Positions 33,989 to 43,156 of a DNA stretch of 64,000 bases are shown here, piece after piece (within the stretch, counting starts at the first letter, position 1; each line of letters begins with the position of its first letter). The stretch is from contig CAMHOE010000001.1 of the NCBI GenBank assembly GCA_946186665.1, positions 62,001 through 126,000 on the forward strand. Reading direction: 5' to 3'. Under the pieces are notes generated by a model. The model was not told the DNA's origin, ran no database searches, and saw only the letters and a program-made list of their open reading frames with translations. Made by a program: the position numbers and the translations under genes. This DNA comes from an uncultured Clostridia bacterium. GTDB lineage: Bacteria; Bacillota; Clostridia; Oscillospirales; Acutalibacteraceae.

Positions 33989-34995
33989 GTGTTCTTCCAA
34001 GTCAGAAACTGACAATAGGCGAGCTGTGGCTGTCTATGGCGGTCGGACTGATAATGTTTCTGGTGCCGGGCGATATAAAGAACCAGATAGATTCCAGTGG
34101 ATTTGCTGAAGGCTTTGTCTTTCTGACGGTTTTTGCAATAACAGTATTGTTCTTTATTATCATCAAAAGGTTTGAGGCGATCGGTGCGGCACTGCTGACA
34201 AATTCCGTTATAACAGTAGCTTCCTTCCTTTTAGGTATAGTAAATGGCATTATTTCCGGCGGTTCAAATTACTGGCCGACGATAACGGACTATCAGCTTG
34301 TTACGATGTTTATTCTGTGGACGGTGCCGTTTTTCCTGATGGTATTCACAAGGGTACTGCTGAACAAGTCTAAGGATACTGAGGAGCTTCGTTCAGGCTT
34401 TTCGCGTTTTTTGTCACTGAGTCTGCGTGCGCTGATGCTGATATACTTTTTCGTAATAATTTTCAAGCAGGTGATGCCACACTCACCGGACACCGTTAAT
34501 GCAAGAGAGATAAACTATATGCCCCTGTCAAAGATAAATGAATGTTTAGATGACACAGAGGGCAGCGGTATGATTTATATGATATGGCATAGTCTTATAG
34601 TTGCCCCTCTTACATTCAGTCTGCTGATATTGAATCCGAAAATAAAATGGTGGCAGATGCTCATAATATCTCTTGCGTTTGGTGTGACCATAGAGGTTTT
34701 ACAGTTTTCGCTCAATACCGGTACGGTATATGTGGACGATCTTTTTATGTATCTTATCGGAGGAATCATAGGCTTCCTGCTGAAATGTATGATAGATGTG
34801 CTCCGTTCCGTCATAACAAAAGGTGATGAAAAAACGCTGCTGGATCTGTCATATTCTCCAGTTGACACAGGTTATGATCAAGACGAGTATGATGCTGCTG
34901 ACGATGATGAGTCAGAGGAAGAAGCAGTCGGCGGTGAAGGAGATATCCCGGAGGTTATACATGAGCTTTCAGACTCTAATAACAACAAAGAATAG
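33985..34995 (+). CDS. VanZ-like membrane protein
   Basis: 336 residues with about eight membrane helices. The C-terminal half has the VanZ pattern: INYMPLSKINECL, IWHSLIVAPLTFSLLILNP, FGVTIEVLQFSLNTGTVYVD, DLFMYLIGGIIGFLL. A cytoplasmic tail is very acidic (DEYDAADDDESEEEAVGGEG). VanZ homologues confer teicoplanin tolerance in some strains, but most are uncharacterised. The N-terminal four helices are an extension beyond ordinary VanZ. ATGA overlap with ruvX shows coupling. Confidence 0.8.
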   Translation: MSVLPSQKLTIGELWLSMAVGLIMFLVPGDIKNQIDSSGFAEGFVFLTVFAITVLFFIIIKRFEAIGAALLTNSVITVASFLLGIVNGIISGGSNYWPTITDYQLVTMFILWTVPFFLMVFTRVLLNKSKDTEELRSGFSRFLSLSLRALMLIYFFVIIFKQVMPHSPDTVNAREINYMPLSKINECLDDTEGSGMIYMIWHSLIVAPLTFSLLILNPKIKWWQMLIISLAFGVTIEVLQFSLNTGTVYVDDLFMYLIGGIIGFLLKCMIDVLRSVITKGDEKTLLDLSYSPVDTGYDQDEYDAADDDESEEEAVGGEGDIPEVIHELSDSNNNKE

Positions 34996-35018
34996 ATATT
35001 TCATATCACTGATATAGT

Positions 35019-35060
35019 AAAAGCGGTGTGCTGTTCTGTAGTGAACTGCACACCGCTTTT
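35019..35060 (+). terminator. Terminator after the VanZ-like gene
   Basis: 13-bp perfect stem AAAAGCGGTGTGC/GCACACCGCTTTT (35019-35031 with 35048-35060). Ends pyrK-pyrD-ruvX-vanZ read-through. Confidence 0.85.
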
Positions 35061-35085
35061 ATCGGAATTATTATATTCTTACATT

Positions 35086-35129
35086 GTTAGCAGTGGTTAT
35101 CTGCAAAGTTAGCAGTGGTTATCTGCAAA
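35086..35129 (+). repeat. Tandem 22-bp direct repeat
   Basis: Two exact copies of a 22-bp unit (35086-35107 and 35108-35129) beginning GTTAGCAGTGGTTATC. They run into CAAAGCTCAAAGC at 35134, a phrase also present near 51538 downstream of argB. Confidence 0.85.
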
Positions 35130-35260
35130 GTCCAAAGCTCAAAGCAAAGCATAAGATGACGGTTATAAAAAACTGACTATTATTCGTTTTAATACTCCAA
35201 TGGCATTTTCTATAGGTGCTGCTGCAAACGTACCCCCATTCCACTTTCCATATTCTAAAA

Positions 35261-36100
35261 TTAATTTTTATTGATAATGCTCATCATGGCAATAAGACCG
35301 CCGCGTTTTCCTCCGCTTGCACGATGAGAGTAGAGCAGACCGCTGTTGCATTTTGTACAGACATCACTAATTGTTATGTTTATGCTGAGCAGACCTGCTT
35401 CAAGGAGCATACGTCGGTTTGCTTCTTTAAGGTCGATAAGGTATTTTCCATGTCCTAGACTTTTTGTAAAATACGCTGGCTTCAATTCAGTAAGAGAAGC
35501 AAAGCGTTCATATACGGGTGTATCAACCTCATAGCAGCAGGCACCGATAGCAGGACCTACGACAGCAATAATATCCGTGGGGTCACAGCCGTATTTATCC
35601 GTCATCACATCTACAACAGCTTCACCGATCTTTTCTACAGTACCCCTCCAGCCGGCATGGGCAAGGGCGATAACACGTTTTTCGGGGTCGGCAAAAAGCA
35701 GAGGTGTACAGTCGGCATAGTGTGTCACAAGAGTGACGTCAGGTTCATTTGTCACAAGGGCGTCTACACTGGGCATATCATGCTCACGATATATACCGAT
35801 ACCACAGTCTTTTTTTGTTACACAGCGCACATTGATATTATGATCCTGTGAGGAACTGATAAGTGTGTTATAGTCAAATCCAGCGGCTTTACAAAAAATC
35901 TTGTAGTTTTCTGTGACTTTTTCTGGGTCATCACCGCGCTTGAAATTGAGATTCATAGATTTGAACTCATCGGTGCTTACGCCGCCGATGCGTGTCGAAA
36001 AAGCGTGGTTTACAAAACCAAGCTCTGATAGTGTGGGGAAGGTCAGAAAACCGACTCCATCTACGAAATTGATATCGGTATTATTGCTCTTGAAGATCAT
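35261..36100 (-). CDS. pgeF: Laccase-domain (YfiH/PgeF) protein
   Basis: 279 residues. Conserved metal/His set: SSQDHNINVRCVT, VTHYADCTPLLFADPEKRVI, ALAHAGWRGTVEKI, VGPAIGACCYEVD. Family members act as purine nucleoside phosphorylase or polyphenol oxidase; E. coli PgeF edits misincorporated amino acids in murein. ATG 36100 is 6 nt after GAGGTAATGAT; the longer frame to 36205 has no site. Ends converge on the VanZ-like gene. Confidence 0.92.
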   Translation of the reverse strand: MIFKSNNTDINFVDGVGFLTFPTLSELGFVNHAFSTRIGGVSTDEFKSMNLNFKRGDDPEKVTENYKIFCKAAGFDYNTLISSSQDHNINVRCVTKKDCGIGIYREHDMPSVDALVTNEPDVTLVTHYADCTPLLFADPEKRVIALAHAGWRGTVEKIGEAVVDVMTDKYGCDPTDIIAVVGPAIGACCYEVDTPVYERFASLTELKPAYFTKSLGHGKYLIDLKEANRRMLLEAGLLSINITISDVCTKCNSGLLYSHRASGGKRGGLIAMMSIINKN

Positions 36101-36287
36101 ATCATTACCTCTGCATAAAAAATTTTGAGAAGAACATTTAATAGTATTTTCTCCATGTGTCTTCTCTAAAAAATAAACTCTGTACTTGCTCTGCAAGGAA
36201 ATCAAATTTTAAAAACATCATTGCATAGATGCTTAATATTTTTATCAATTGAAGGCTTTATCATAAATAAAAATATTCAGCGGTTTT

Positions 36288-36358
36288 AGGAAAGGGGTAT
36301 GGGGAATAACCCTTTTTCCGCCGGAAAAGGGTTTTCCCCATGCAGCTGCCCCTGAAAA
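36288..36358 (+). repeat. Palindromic element PAL, full copy
   Basis: AGGAAAGGGGTATGGGG, left arm, GCC loop, right arm GGAAAAGGGTTTTCCCCAT, then GCAGCTGCCCCTGAAA. The ~20-bp arms pair with two mismatches. Lies in the 380-nt gap between divergent pgeF and the gene at 36481; the rest of the gap holds only the promoter noted below. Confidence 0.88.
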
Positions 36359-36391
36359 AAAGATTTTCGAGACTTGATTTGATGAAGGTAT

Positions 36392-36420
36392 TTACAGATT
36401 GTACAGAAAAATGTTATAAT
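36392..36420 (+). promoter_or_regulatory. Promoter of the small gene at 36481
   Basis: TTACAG (36392-36397), 17-nt spacer, TATAAT (36415-36420). Confidence 0.55.
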
Positions 36421-36480
36421 GAAAAAGCACATTAATTTGGAGAATAATGTAAATAAAAGAAGTTAAAAGGAGAGTTTGTT

Positions 36481-36696
36481 ATGCTGTCTAAAAGGAAACT
36501 TTTCGGAAATAATATACCGCCGCGCTGCGACTACTGTATACATTATGCAAAAAACAGCAGCGGCAACCCGGGATGTCCTTATGGTCTGACGACCATAGGC
36601 AACACCTGCAAAAGATATGTATATGATCCTTTAAAGCGTGAGCCTAAGTCCGGACCTGCGATCCCGAAATTTACCGCCGATGATTTCAAGCTTTGA
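36481..36696 (+). CDS. Small cysteine protein, conserved in clostridia
   Basis: 71 residues. MLSKRKLFGNNIPPRCDYCI, then GNPGCPYGLTTIGNTCKRYVYDP. Four cysteines (CDYC, C, C) suggest a small zinc-binding or disulfide fold. The ending AIPKFTADDFKL looks conserved. I recall similar short proteins in Ruminococcaceae but no function. AAAAGGAGAG precedes the ATG. It converges on mscL with an 8-nt gap. Confidence 0.82.
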   Translation: MLSKRKLFGNNIPPRCDYCIHYAKNSSGNPGCPYGLTTIGNTCKRYVYDPLKREPKSGPAIPKFTADDFKL

Positions 36697-36704
36697 GTGG
36701 AATA

Positions 36705-37229
36705 TTATTTCTTTTTATTTTTCTTTGACTTGCTTGTATCCTCTTCCTTCTCTTCAGCAGGAGCCTCTTCCTTGAGAGCCTCTTCAGCAAGCTCAAGAAC
36801 GGAAGTACAGTGTGCGCAGCGAGTTGCGTTTATATCTATCTCGCTCATACAGAAGGGACATTGCTTTGTTGTGGGAGCCTCTTCCTTCTTGCGGAAGCTC
36901 ATAAGCTTGTTTACTCCCTTTACAAAGAGGAAGATTATGAATGCCATGATAAGGAAGTTTATAATAGCAGCAACGAAGCCTCCGATTGAGAGAGGACCAA
37001 CGTTCAATATCTCTGTTACCTTGCTGAAGTCAAGCTCGCCTGTCTCCGGATTTTTTACATCCATGCCGGACACAGTCGCAACTATCCAGCTCACGCCCGG
37101 CATAATAACATCATTACACAGTGATGTTACTATTGACTGGAACGCGCCGCCGATGATAACGCCGACAGCAAGGTCAAGCACATTTCCTCTCATAACAAAT
37201 TCTTTGAATTCGGTCATAAATTTTCCCAT
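36705..37229 (-). CDS. mscL: Large-conductance mechanosensitive channel with zinc ribbon
   Basis: 174 residues from ATG 37229 (after AGGAAAGGTGA). MscL core: FKEFVMRGNVLDLAVGVIIG, NDVIMPGVSWIVATVSGMDV, IINFLIMAFIIFLFVKGVNK. Instead of stopping near 135-140 it continues into a zinc ribbon (CPFCMSEIDINATRCAHC) and a Glu/Lys-rich tail ending SKSKKNKKK. MscL opens under membrane tension to release solutes. The added ribbon would be cytoplasmic, after the helical bundle; its role is unknown. Confidence 0.93.
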   Translation of the reverse strand: MGKFMTEFKEFVMRGNVLDLAVGVIIGGAFQSIVTSLCNDVIMPGVSWIVATVSGMDVKNPETGELDFSKVTEILNVGPLSIGGFVAAIINFLIMAFIIFLFVKGVNKLMSFRKKEEAPTTKQCPFCMSEIDINATRCAHCTSVLELAEEALKEEAPAEEKEEDTSKSKKNKKK

Positions 37230-37357
37230 AGTAGTTTTCACCTTTCCTGAATTTTTTTATGTAATTATTATAGCATACACGACAAAACTTAGCAAACTGT
37301 TTTTTAAAAAATTTATGTGATATTTTTTTATTGACACGCAGGCGCCGGTATTATTGT

Positions 37358-37843
37358 TCAGTAACCTTTAAGCCCGGCAAGGGACTCGTCATTTGCGACC
37401 CATTCGCTGACATAGACTGCTGTGTGCTTTTCCTTTGAGTTGCGTATGATGACCTTGCGGATACCGGCGTTTATTATCATACGCTTACACATAGAACAGG
37501 AAGAAGCGTTTTCCACGTACTCGCCTGTTTTTGAGTCTTTTCCCACAAGATAGAGTACAGAACCGATCATGTCCTCTCTCGAAGCATGGATGATGGCATT
37601 CTGCTCAGCGTGTACGCTTCTGCAAAGCTCGTATCGCTCACCACGTGGGATGTTCAGATTTTCCCTGATACAATAACCCATGTCGATGCAGTTTTTACGC
37701 CCTCTGGGTGCGCCCACATATCCGGTGGATATGATCTGATCGTTCTTTACAATGATAGCGCCATAGTTTCTTCGCAGGCAGGTACCTCGTTCAAGAACTG
37801 TCTCAGCGATGTCAAGATAGTAGTTGGTTTTGTCAGTACGCAT
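37358..37843 (-). CDS. dCMP deaminase (ComEB-like)
   Basis: 161 residues. Zinc motifs of the cytidine/deoxycytidylate deaminase fold: RSVHAEQNAIIHASRED (His and catalytic Glu) and SCSMCKRMIINAGI (two Cys). N-terminal CLRRNYGAIIVKNDQIISTG and GAPRGRKNC fit the ComEB/dCMP type. It deaminates dCMP to dUMP for thymidylate synthesis. GGAGTGAT precedes ATG 37843. The next gene is divergent. Confidence 0.93.
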   Translation of the reverse strand: MRTDKTNYYLDIAETVLERGTCLRRNYGAIIVKNDQIISTGYVGAPRGRKNCIDMGYCIRENLNIPRGERYELCRSVHAEQNAIIHASREDMIGSVLYLVGKDSKTGEYVENASSCSMCKRMIINAGIRKVIIRNSKEKHTAVYVSEWVANDESLAGLKGY

Positions 37844-37978
37844 ATAAAATCACTCCAATCAACAAAAAAACTGTACTCTTTTATTATAAACCATACTTTG
37901 TGCTATTGCAATGGAATTTGTAAAAATTTATCGAAAAGCGGCTGATGATTTTATTAAGCCAGACAGGAGGAGATGTTT

Positions 37979-38887
37979 GTGTTCGGGTATATCAGACCTG
38001 AGAGTAATGAAATGAAAATAAGGGAGTACGAGCTTTACAAAAGTGTTTACTGCGGACTGTGCAAACATCTTGGCAGGGATTATGGTTTGATATCAAGGCT
38101 TACTCTCAGCTATGACTGCACAGTGCTTGCAATGCTTTCTATGAGTCTGGAAGGTGGAAGCCCTTGTGTGAAAGAGGGCAGATGCGTTGTAGACCCCTTA
38201 AAAAAATGTATGTTCTGCGATCATCAGGGGAACAGCTTCCGGCTTGCGGGGGCAGTTTCAGTTATTATGACATATTATAAGCTTGAGGACACTGTTGAGG
38301 ATTCAGGTTTTTTTGGCAGGCTTGGTGCAGGAACAGCAAAAATATTCTTTAAAAGAAGTCATAAAAAAGCCGCAAAGCTCTTTCCTGATATAGAGACAAG
38401 CGTTCGGGAAATGATGGAACGTCAGAGAGAAGCAGAAAAAGCAAACAGCGGTATCGACCTGTCGGCTGAACCTACAGCGAAGATGCTTTCTTCTTTATGC
38501 AGTAGTCTTTCCTATGATGACAGCACAAAGAAGATACTGGAAAGCTTCGGCTATTATCTTGGCAGATGGATATATCTTATGGATGCGGCGGACGATCTGG
38601 AAAAGGACATCAGGAAAGGTAACTATAACCCTTTCAGGGAAAAGCTTCAGGAGGATATACACAGTACCATGCTATACTGCAACGATGTCCTGAACATGAC
38701 AGTATCACAGCTTATACTTGCTTATGACCTTCTGGATGTGGGGGATTATAAAGATATACTTGACAATATTGTATACAATGGGTTATCATTTCAACAAAAG
38801 TATCGTCTTTTTGATAAACGTAAAGAAAAGAAAAAGAAAAAAGAAATAGATCATTATAATTATCTGTCCCGGGGGGATAAGAGATAG
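37979..38887 (+). CDS. DUF5685 family protein
   Basis: 302 residues. The start is GTG 37979, 8 nt after AGGAGG, giving the family's usual opening MFGYIRPESNEMKIREYE; ATG 37973 is too close to the ribosome site. Cysteines in YCGLCKHLG, KKCMFC and the helical LTLSYDCTVLAMLSM and LGRWIYLMDAADDLEKDIRK segments (Asp-rich, reminiscent of isoprenoid-synthase-like helices) are typical. The C-terminus is highly basic. Function unknown. First gene of a trio with the DnaJ protein and a membrane protein. Confidence 0.88.
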   Translation: MFGYIRPESNEMKIREYELYKSVYCGLCKHLGRDYGLISRLTLSYDCTVLAMLSMSLEGGSPCVKEGRCVVDPLKKCMFCDHQGNSFRLAGAVSVIMTYYKLEDTVEDSGFFGRLGAGTAKIFFKRSHKKAAKLFPDIETSVREMMERQREAEKANSGIDLSAEPTAKMLSSLCSSLSYDDSTKKILESFGYYLGRWIYLMDAADDLEKDIRKGNYNPFREKLQEDIHSTMLYCNDVLNMTVSQLILAYDLLDVGDYKDILDNIVYNGLSFQQKYRLFDKRKEKKKKKEIDHYNYLSRGDKR

Positions 38888-38902
38888 AAAGGAATGAAAG
38901 CT

Positions 38903-39505
38903 ATGAGAGATCCGTATCAGGTGCTGGGAGTATCTCCTTCTGCTACAGATGAAGAAATAAAGCAGGTATACAGAAATCTTGCAAAGAAATATCATCCGGA
39001 CAAATATGCAAACAGTCCCCTTGCAGAATCAGCTTCAGAAAAGATGAAGGAAATAAACGAGGCTTATGACAGGATACTTGACGAACGCAAAAGAGCAAAA
39101 AGTCAGGGACAAAGCTATAGTTCTTATCACAATAACCGTTCACGCTTTGAAGAGATCCGTCAGATGATAAACAACGGATATTTTAATGAAGCTGAACAGA
39201 GACTTTCCTCTGTACCCTCCAATGAACGTGACGCGGAGTGGTTCTATCTCATGGGCGTTATCGTATACGGGAAGGGATGGCTTGAAGAAGCGTACAACTA
39301 TTTTCAGACAGCCTGCCGCATGGATCCGGATAATATGGAGTACCGTTCTATATTCAATAAAGTACAGCAGCAGCGTTCCGGCGTTCAGGGAGGATACAAT
39401 ACAACAGGTTCAGTGCAGAGCTATGACGGCTGCTGCGATCCTGACTGCTGTGAGATATGCGCTTGCCTGATGTGTTCAGACTGCCTGTGCAGAGGGTGCA
39501 GGTGA
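38903..39505 (+). CDS. DnaJ-domain protein with cysteine-rich tail
   Basis: 200 residues from ATG 38903, 9 nt after AAAGGA. Residues 1-65 form a J domain: [24 protein letters not shown] in place of HPD context (KKYHPDKYA), [10 protein letters not shown]. Residues about 85-150 look TPR-like ([40 protein letters not shown]). The tail has ten cysteines in 24 residues ([15 protein letters not shown] and so on). It should recruit an Hsp70; the tail may bind metal. It is 15 nt after the DUF5685 gene. Confidence 0.9.
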   Translation: MRDPYQVLGVSPSATDEEIKQVYRNLAKKYHPDKYANSPLAESASEKMKEINEAYDRILDERKRAKSQGQSYSSYHNNRSRFEEIRQMINNGYFNEAEQRLSSVPSNERDAEWFYLMGVIVYGKGWLEEAYNYFQTACRMDPDNMEYRSIFNKVQQQRSGVQGGYNTTGSVQSYDGCCDPDCCEICACLMCSDCLCRGCR

Positions 39506-39510
39506 CGGAT

Positions 39511-40050
39511 ATGAGAAATACACAGAAAATTGCTCTGGGCGGTCTGCTTACATCTCTTGCCGCGGTGATAATGATAATGTCAAATATCATGCCTGCCGGT
39601 ATGTATACGTTTCCCGCAGCTTCCGGAGTTGTGATATATATGATATCATTTCTTTCAGGCAGATCATATGCGTGGTCAGCTTTTGCGGCTGCCTCAATAA
39701 TTTCCTTCGTTTTATGTACAAGCAAAGAGGCTTCTCTCTGTTTTATTATGCTTATGGGTTATTATCCCATGCTTAAAGAACATATTGAAAAAATAAAGCT
39801 GAAATTTGTACAGTACATTCTGAAGCTTGCGGTGTTCAATGCTTCTGCGGTGTTGATGTACTTCCTGCTTGTGTTTGTTTTTTCAGTGCCTGCGGATAAT
39901 TTTGAAATGTTCGGAGTCGATATCCCACTTGTTTTTTTGCTGATTCTTAATATAGTCTTCCTCGTGTATGACTATGCCATGACAGCATTTGACAGAGTAT
40001 ATAAAAATAAGATTTACAAATTTGTTACAAAAATTATAAAAAAGTTGTAA
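39511..40050 (+). CDS. Multi-pass membrane protein of unknown function
   Basis: 179 residues with five or six hydrophobic helices. N-terminus MRNTQKIALGGLLTSLAAVI resembles substrate-binding (S) subunits of ECF transporters, but the later sequence is not enough to assign one. The tail is basic (KNKIYKFVTKIIKKL). Start ATG 39511, 5 nt after the DnaJ-gene stop, with AGGTGAC upstream, so it is coupled to the DnaJ gene. Confidence 0.75.
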   Translation: MRNTQKIALGGLLTSLAAVIMIMSNIMPAGMYTFPAASGVVIYMISFLSGRSYAWSAFAAASIISFVLCTSKEASLCFIMLMGYYPMLKEHIEKIKLKFVQYILKLAVFNASAVLMYFLLVFVFSVPADNFEMFGVDIPLVFLLILNIVFLVYDYAMTAFDRVYKNKIYKFVTKIIKKL

Positions 40051-40199
40051 TATCTCAGCAAAATTATGATTATTTTTGTAAATATTGCAAATAAATCAAA
40101 TTGGTGTTTCTGCACAAAAAAATTCTATAAATTAGCAAAGTCTTTCGTGAATACGTGAAACCACAATAAATATATGTATCATTTTATACATAATGCCTA

Positions 40200-40228
40200 T
40201 TGATTATCAATTATTATTGTATTATAAT
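40200..40228 (+). promoter_or_regulatory. Promoter of the SH3-lysozyme gene
   Basis: TTGATT (40200-40205), 17-nt spacer, TATAAT (40223-40228), giving a ~75-nt leader. Confidence 0.65.
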
Positions 40229-40304
40229 AAAAGCAGTCGTTTAGTTGAATATGCAATTTTAGGTAACAAAATTGTAAATATTATGAAAGGCTGTGTGACT
40301 TTTT

Positions 40305-43010
40305 ATGGAAAAAGAAACCCGGACAACGGATCTCGTTCTGCATTACACCAGTAAATCAAACATGAAAAAGCTTCTTGCAATTATTATTTCCATTGTTATC
40401 GTCCTGACGGCGATACCCATAGTTACAACAAATGTTTCGGCATCTGTGCCTATCAATGCCAAAACTACCACTGTGCTCAATCTTCGGTCGGGCAGGGGAT
40501 TGAACTATGGAGTTGTCAAAGTCCTTTCAAAGGGTACAGCGATGACTATAACTGACAGATCGGACGCTACATGGCTGAAGGTCAAGACTTCAGACGGCAG
40601 CACCGGCTATTGTCATTTTGATTACATAACAATAACCACTACCTGTAAAACAACGGATTATGTGAATTTCCGCAAGGCACCGGGAACAGGCTCTACTGTT
40701 ATAAAGACAATAGCTCCTGATATCCCTCTCAGCATAATACGCTTCAACGGTAATCAGTGGGCTCAGGTAAAGACGAATGATGGTACTACAGGATATATCT
40801 GCACTGATTACGTGACATTCATCAATAGTTCGTCGTCAGCTGCGGAGGTATCAAAGGCTTCTGAAGTTGAATCCAAGGCGTCAGAAGCTTCAAAGGCTGC
40901 TGAACCGTCACAGGTATCTCAGGCTTCAAAAGCATCTCAGGTCTCAGCTGAAAGCTCAAAGGCATCCACAGTGACCCCGAATCTGAAGATCTCGGATACT
41001 TCAAAGACGATCGCCGTAGGAAAAAGCTTTACCCTTACGGTAACGGGTATAACCGGTTCGGTAAAATGGACATCATCAGATGCAAGTATCGCAAAGGTCA
41101 CATCCACCGGTGCTGTAAAGGGTGTTTCGGCAGGAACGGTAACTATCAGGGCTACGGATACAAAAACAGAAAAGTATGTCACCTGTAAGGTCAAGGTCGT
41201 TAAGCCGGCTTATAACAGCATTTCACTTAGTGATACAGCAAAGACGGTAAGCGCCGGCAGCAGCTTTACACTTAAAGCTACTACAAATCCCTCAGGGGGC
41301 AAGGTTTACTTCAAGTCCTCAAATACATCCATAGCTACAGTTTCATCATCGGGTTCTGTAAAGGGAGTAAAGATAGGAACAGCAAATATAACAGCATATG
41401 ATTCTACGGGTCTTATCACAAAGACCTGTAAGGTAACGGTCGTTGCAAAAAGCTCCGTGAAGATTTCGGAATCCTCTGTTACAGTGGATGCAGGCTCTTC
41501 TGTAGGACTTACAATTACCAAATCACCCGGAAATCTCGCAGTTAAATGGACAAGCAGCGATACAAGCGTTGCAGCTGTAACAGACGGTGTTGTCAGCGGT
41601 CTTAAAGCCGGAACTGCTACAATTACAGTTTCAGATGCGGCCGGTTCCACAAAATCTACCTGTAAGGTCACAGTCAGGGGCGTTAGCTCGGGCAGCGTTT
41701 CACTTTCACGCTACAGTGCATCAACTACAGCAGGCAAGACAATATACATAAATGGATATAACGGTTATTACTGGGGTACCAGTGATTCAAGCATTGCAAC
41801 AGTATGGGATGGCTTTATCGAGACAAAGAAGCCCGGTAAAGTAGCTATCTTCCTGTCTGACGGCAGCGGTCATATGGCTATATGCGCGGTTACGGTAAAT
41901 TCGGCAGCGCCGGTTAAATTTGCATATTCTACACCTAATTCTGCTACCATCAAATCAAAGGTCAACCTTGTTGCCATCACCGATAAGAGACGCACAGGCG
42001 TGTATTTTACTATAAATGTTGGTTCGACTACCAAGACTGTTATTGCAACAAGTAAGGTAGCAGACGGAAATACATTCGTATGGACGGCTACTTATGTACC
42101 GACAACAGCAGGTACATTCCCCGTTACAACATTTGCACAGTGTGACGGCAAGTGGAGCGCTTGCGCAGACGGTAACTGCGATATCTACGTTGCGGACAAG
42201 TCGTCACCGAGCGTGACAGGTCTTTCTCCGCTTCGCGCAAGCAGCGAGGTAATAAGCTTTATCGGTGAGAAAGAGGGCTTTGTGTCCAATATAACCTATG
42301 ATACTCTTGCGTACAATCTTCCTACAATCGGACACGGATATGTAGTATGGGAGGGTCAGAGCTTCTATAACGGTCTTACAAGAAATGAAGGTTACGCCCT
42401 TCTTGTAAAGGCAGTAAATGAGGACAGCTATACAAGCAGAGTCAATGAAATGCTGATAGAAAACAATGCTCACTTCAATCAGCAGCAGTTCGATGCGCTG
42501 GTGTCCTTCTCCTACAATCTCGGAACAGGCTGGACATATTCATCAGATCTTAAAGACATTCTCATGAATTCTTACGGAGAGTCTACATCCGGTTCCACTG
42601 TAACAGGTACAGTAACAGCAAAAGACGGACTTAATCTCCGCACAGGTGCTTCCACATCCTCCAGTGTTATCACTGTTCTTGCTTATAAGGAAAAGGTAAC
42701 GCTTTTAAGCACAACAAAGTATAACGGAGTATGGTACAAGGTAAAGACCGCAGCGGGCAAGGTTGGCTATTGCAGCGGAACTTATCTTTCACTCTCAACA
42801 AGCGGTTCTGTAGTACGTGATCTGAACTATGTAAACAGGAATGCGCTTATCAATGAAATGCTTGCTTATCATCACGCAGGCGGCGTATGCTATTATGGAC
42901 TTCTCTACAGACGAGTAGACGAGCTTGAAATGTTCCTTTACAACGATTATGGGACTGACGGAAGAAGCAATAAGCATAACTTCCCGAGTCCGTATTGTCT
43001 GCCGTTCTGA
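40305..43010 (+). CDS. Secreted SH3b-Big2 protein with GH24 lysozyme domain
   Basis: 901 residues. After a 19-residue lead, a signal peptide (MKKLLAIIISIVIVLTAIPI) starts at residue 20. Two SH3b domains (about 47-105 and 112-170), a Ser/Ala/Glu-rich linker, four Big2 Ig-like domains (about 225-535; SSDASIAKVTSTGAVKGVSA motifs), a strand-rich segment, then a GH24 lysozyme domain from about 645: E657 (EKEGF), D666 and T674 (TIGHG), spaced as in T4 lysozyme. The GH24 end (HHAGGVCYYGLLYRR) comes only after a third SH3b domain (about 764-835). It probably cleaves peptidoglycan and is wall-bound. Start ATG 40305 has a weak site; ATG 40362 is possible. Confidence 0.88.
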   Translation: MEKETRTTDLVLHYTSKSNMKKLLAIIISIVIVLTAIPIVTTNVSASVPINAKTTTVLNLRSGRGLNYGVVKVLSKGTAMTITDRSDATWLKVKTSDGSTGYCHFDYITITTTCKTTDYVNFRKAPGTGSTVIKTIAPDIPLSIIRFNGNQWAQVKTNDGTTGYICTDYVTFINSSSSAAEVSKASEVESKASEASKAAEPSQVSQASKASQVSAESSKASTVTPNLKISDTSKTIAVGKSFTLTVTGITGSVKWTSSDASIAKVTSTGAVKGVSAGTVTIRATDTKTEKYVTCKVKVVKPAYNSISLSDTAKTVSAGSSFTLKATTNPSGGKVYFKSSNTSIATVSSSGSVKGVKIGTANITAYDSTGLITKTCKVTVVAKSSVKISESSVTVDAGSSVGLTITKSPGNLAVKWTSSDTSVAAVTDGVVSGLKAGTATITVSDAAGSTKSTCKVTVRGVSSGSVSLSRYSASTTAGKTIYINGYNGYYWGTSDSSIATVWDGFIETKKPGKVAIFLSDGSGHMAICAVTVNSAAPVKFAYSTPNSATIKSKVNLVAITDKRRTGVYFTINVGSTTKTVIATSKVADGNTFVWTATYVPTTAGTFPVTTFAQCDGKWSACADGNCDIYVADKSSPSVTGLSPLRASSEVISFIGEKEGFVSNITYDTLAYNLPTIGHGYVVWEGQSFYNGLTRNEGYALLVKAVNEDSYTSRVNEMLIENNAHFNQQQFDALVSFSYNLGTGWTYSSDLKDILMNSYGESTSGSTVTGTVTAKDGLNLRTGASTSSSVITVLAYKEKVTLLSTTKYNGVWYKVKTAAGKVGYCSGTYLSLSTSGSVVRDLNYVNRNALINEMLAYHHAGGVCYYGLLYRRVDELEMFLYNDYGTDGRSNKHNFPSPYCLPF

Positions 43011-43046
43011 TAAGTGATATTTTAGTCAGATATTTGCAAAATAGTA

Positions 43047-43091
43047 AACCGACAGCTTTGGGATGTATAGTCCTGAGCTGTCGGTTGTTTT
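43047..43091 (+). terminator. Terminator after the lysozyme gene
   Basis: 11-bp perfect stem AACCGACAGCT/AGCTGTCGGTT (43047-43057 with 43076-43086) then a T-rich run. Confidence 0.88.
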
Positions 43092-43156
43092 TTGAAATAC
43101 GGAGTTCATTCTGTGATTGTGAGATCGCAGACAGCTTGTACTGTTAAGTTAAGCCG

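Noticed and set aside
33985..34995. Glycopeptide resistance determinant
   Set aside because: Only a VanZ-like domain is present, without vanHAX or vanRS partners; VanZ-like proteins are common housekeeping-type genes in clostridia.
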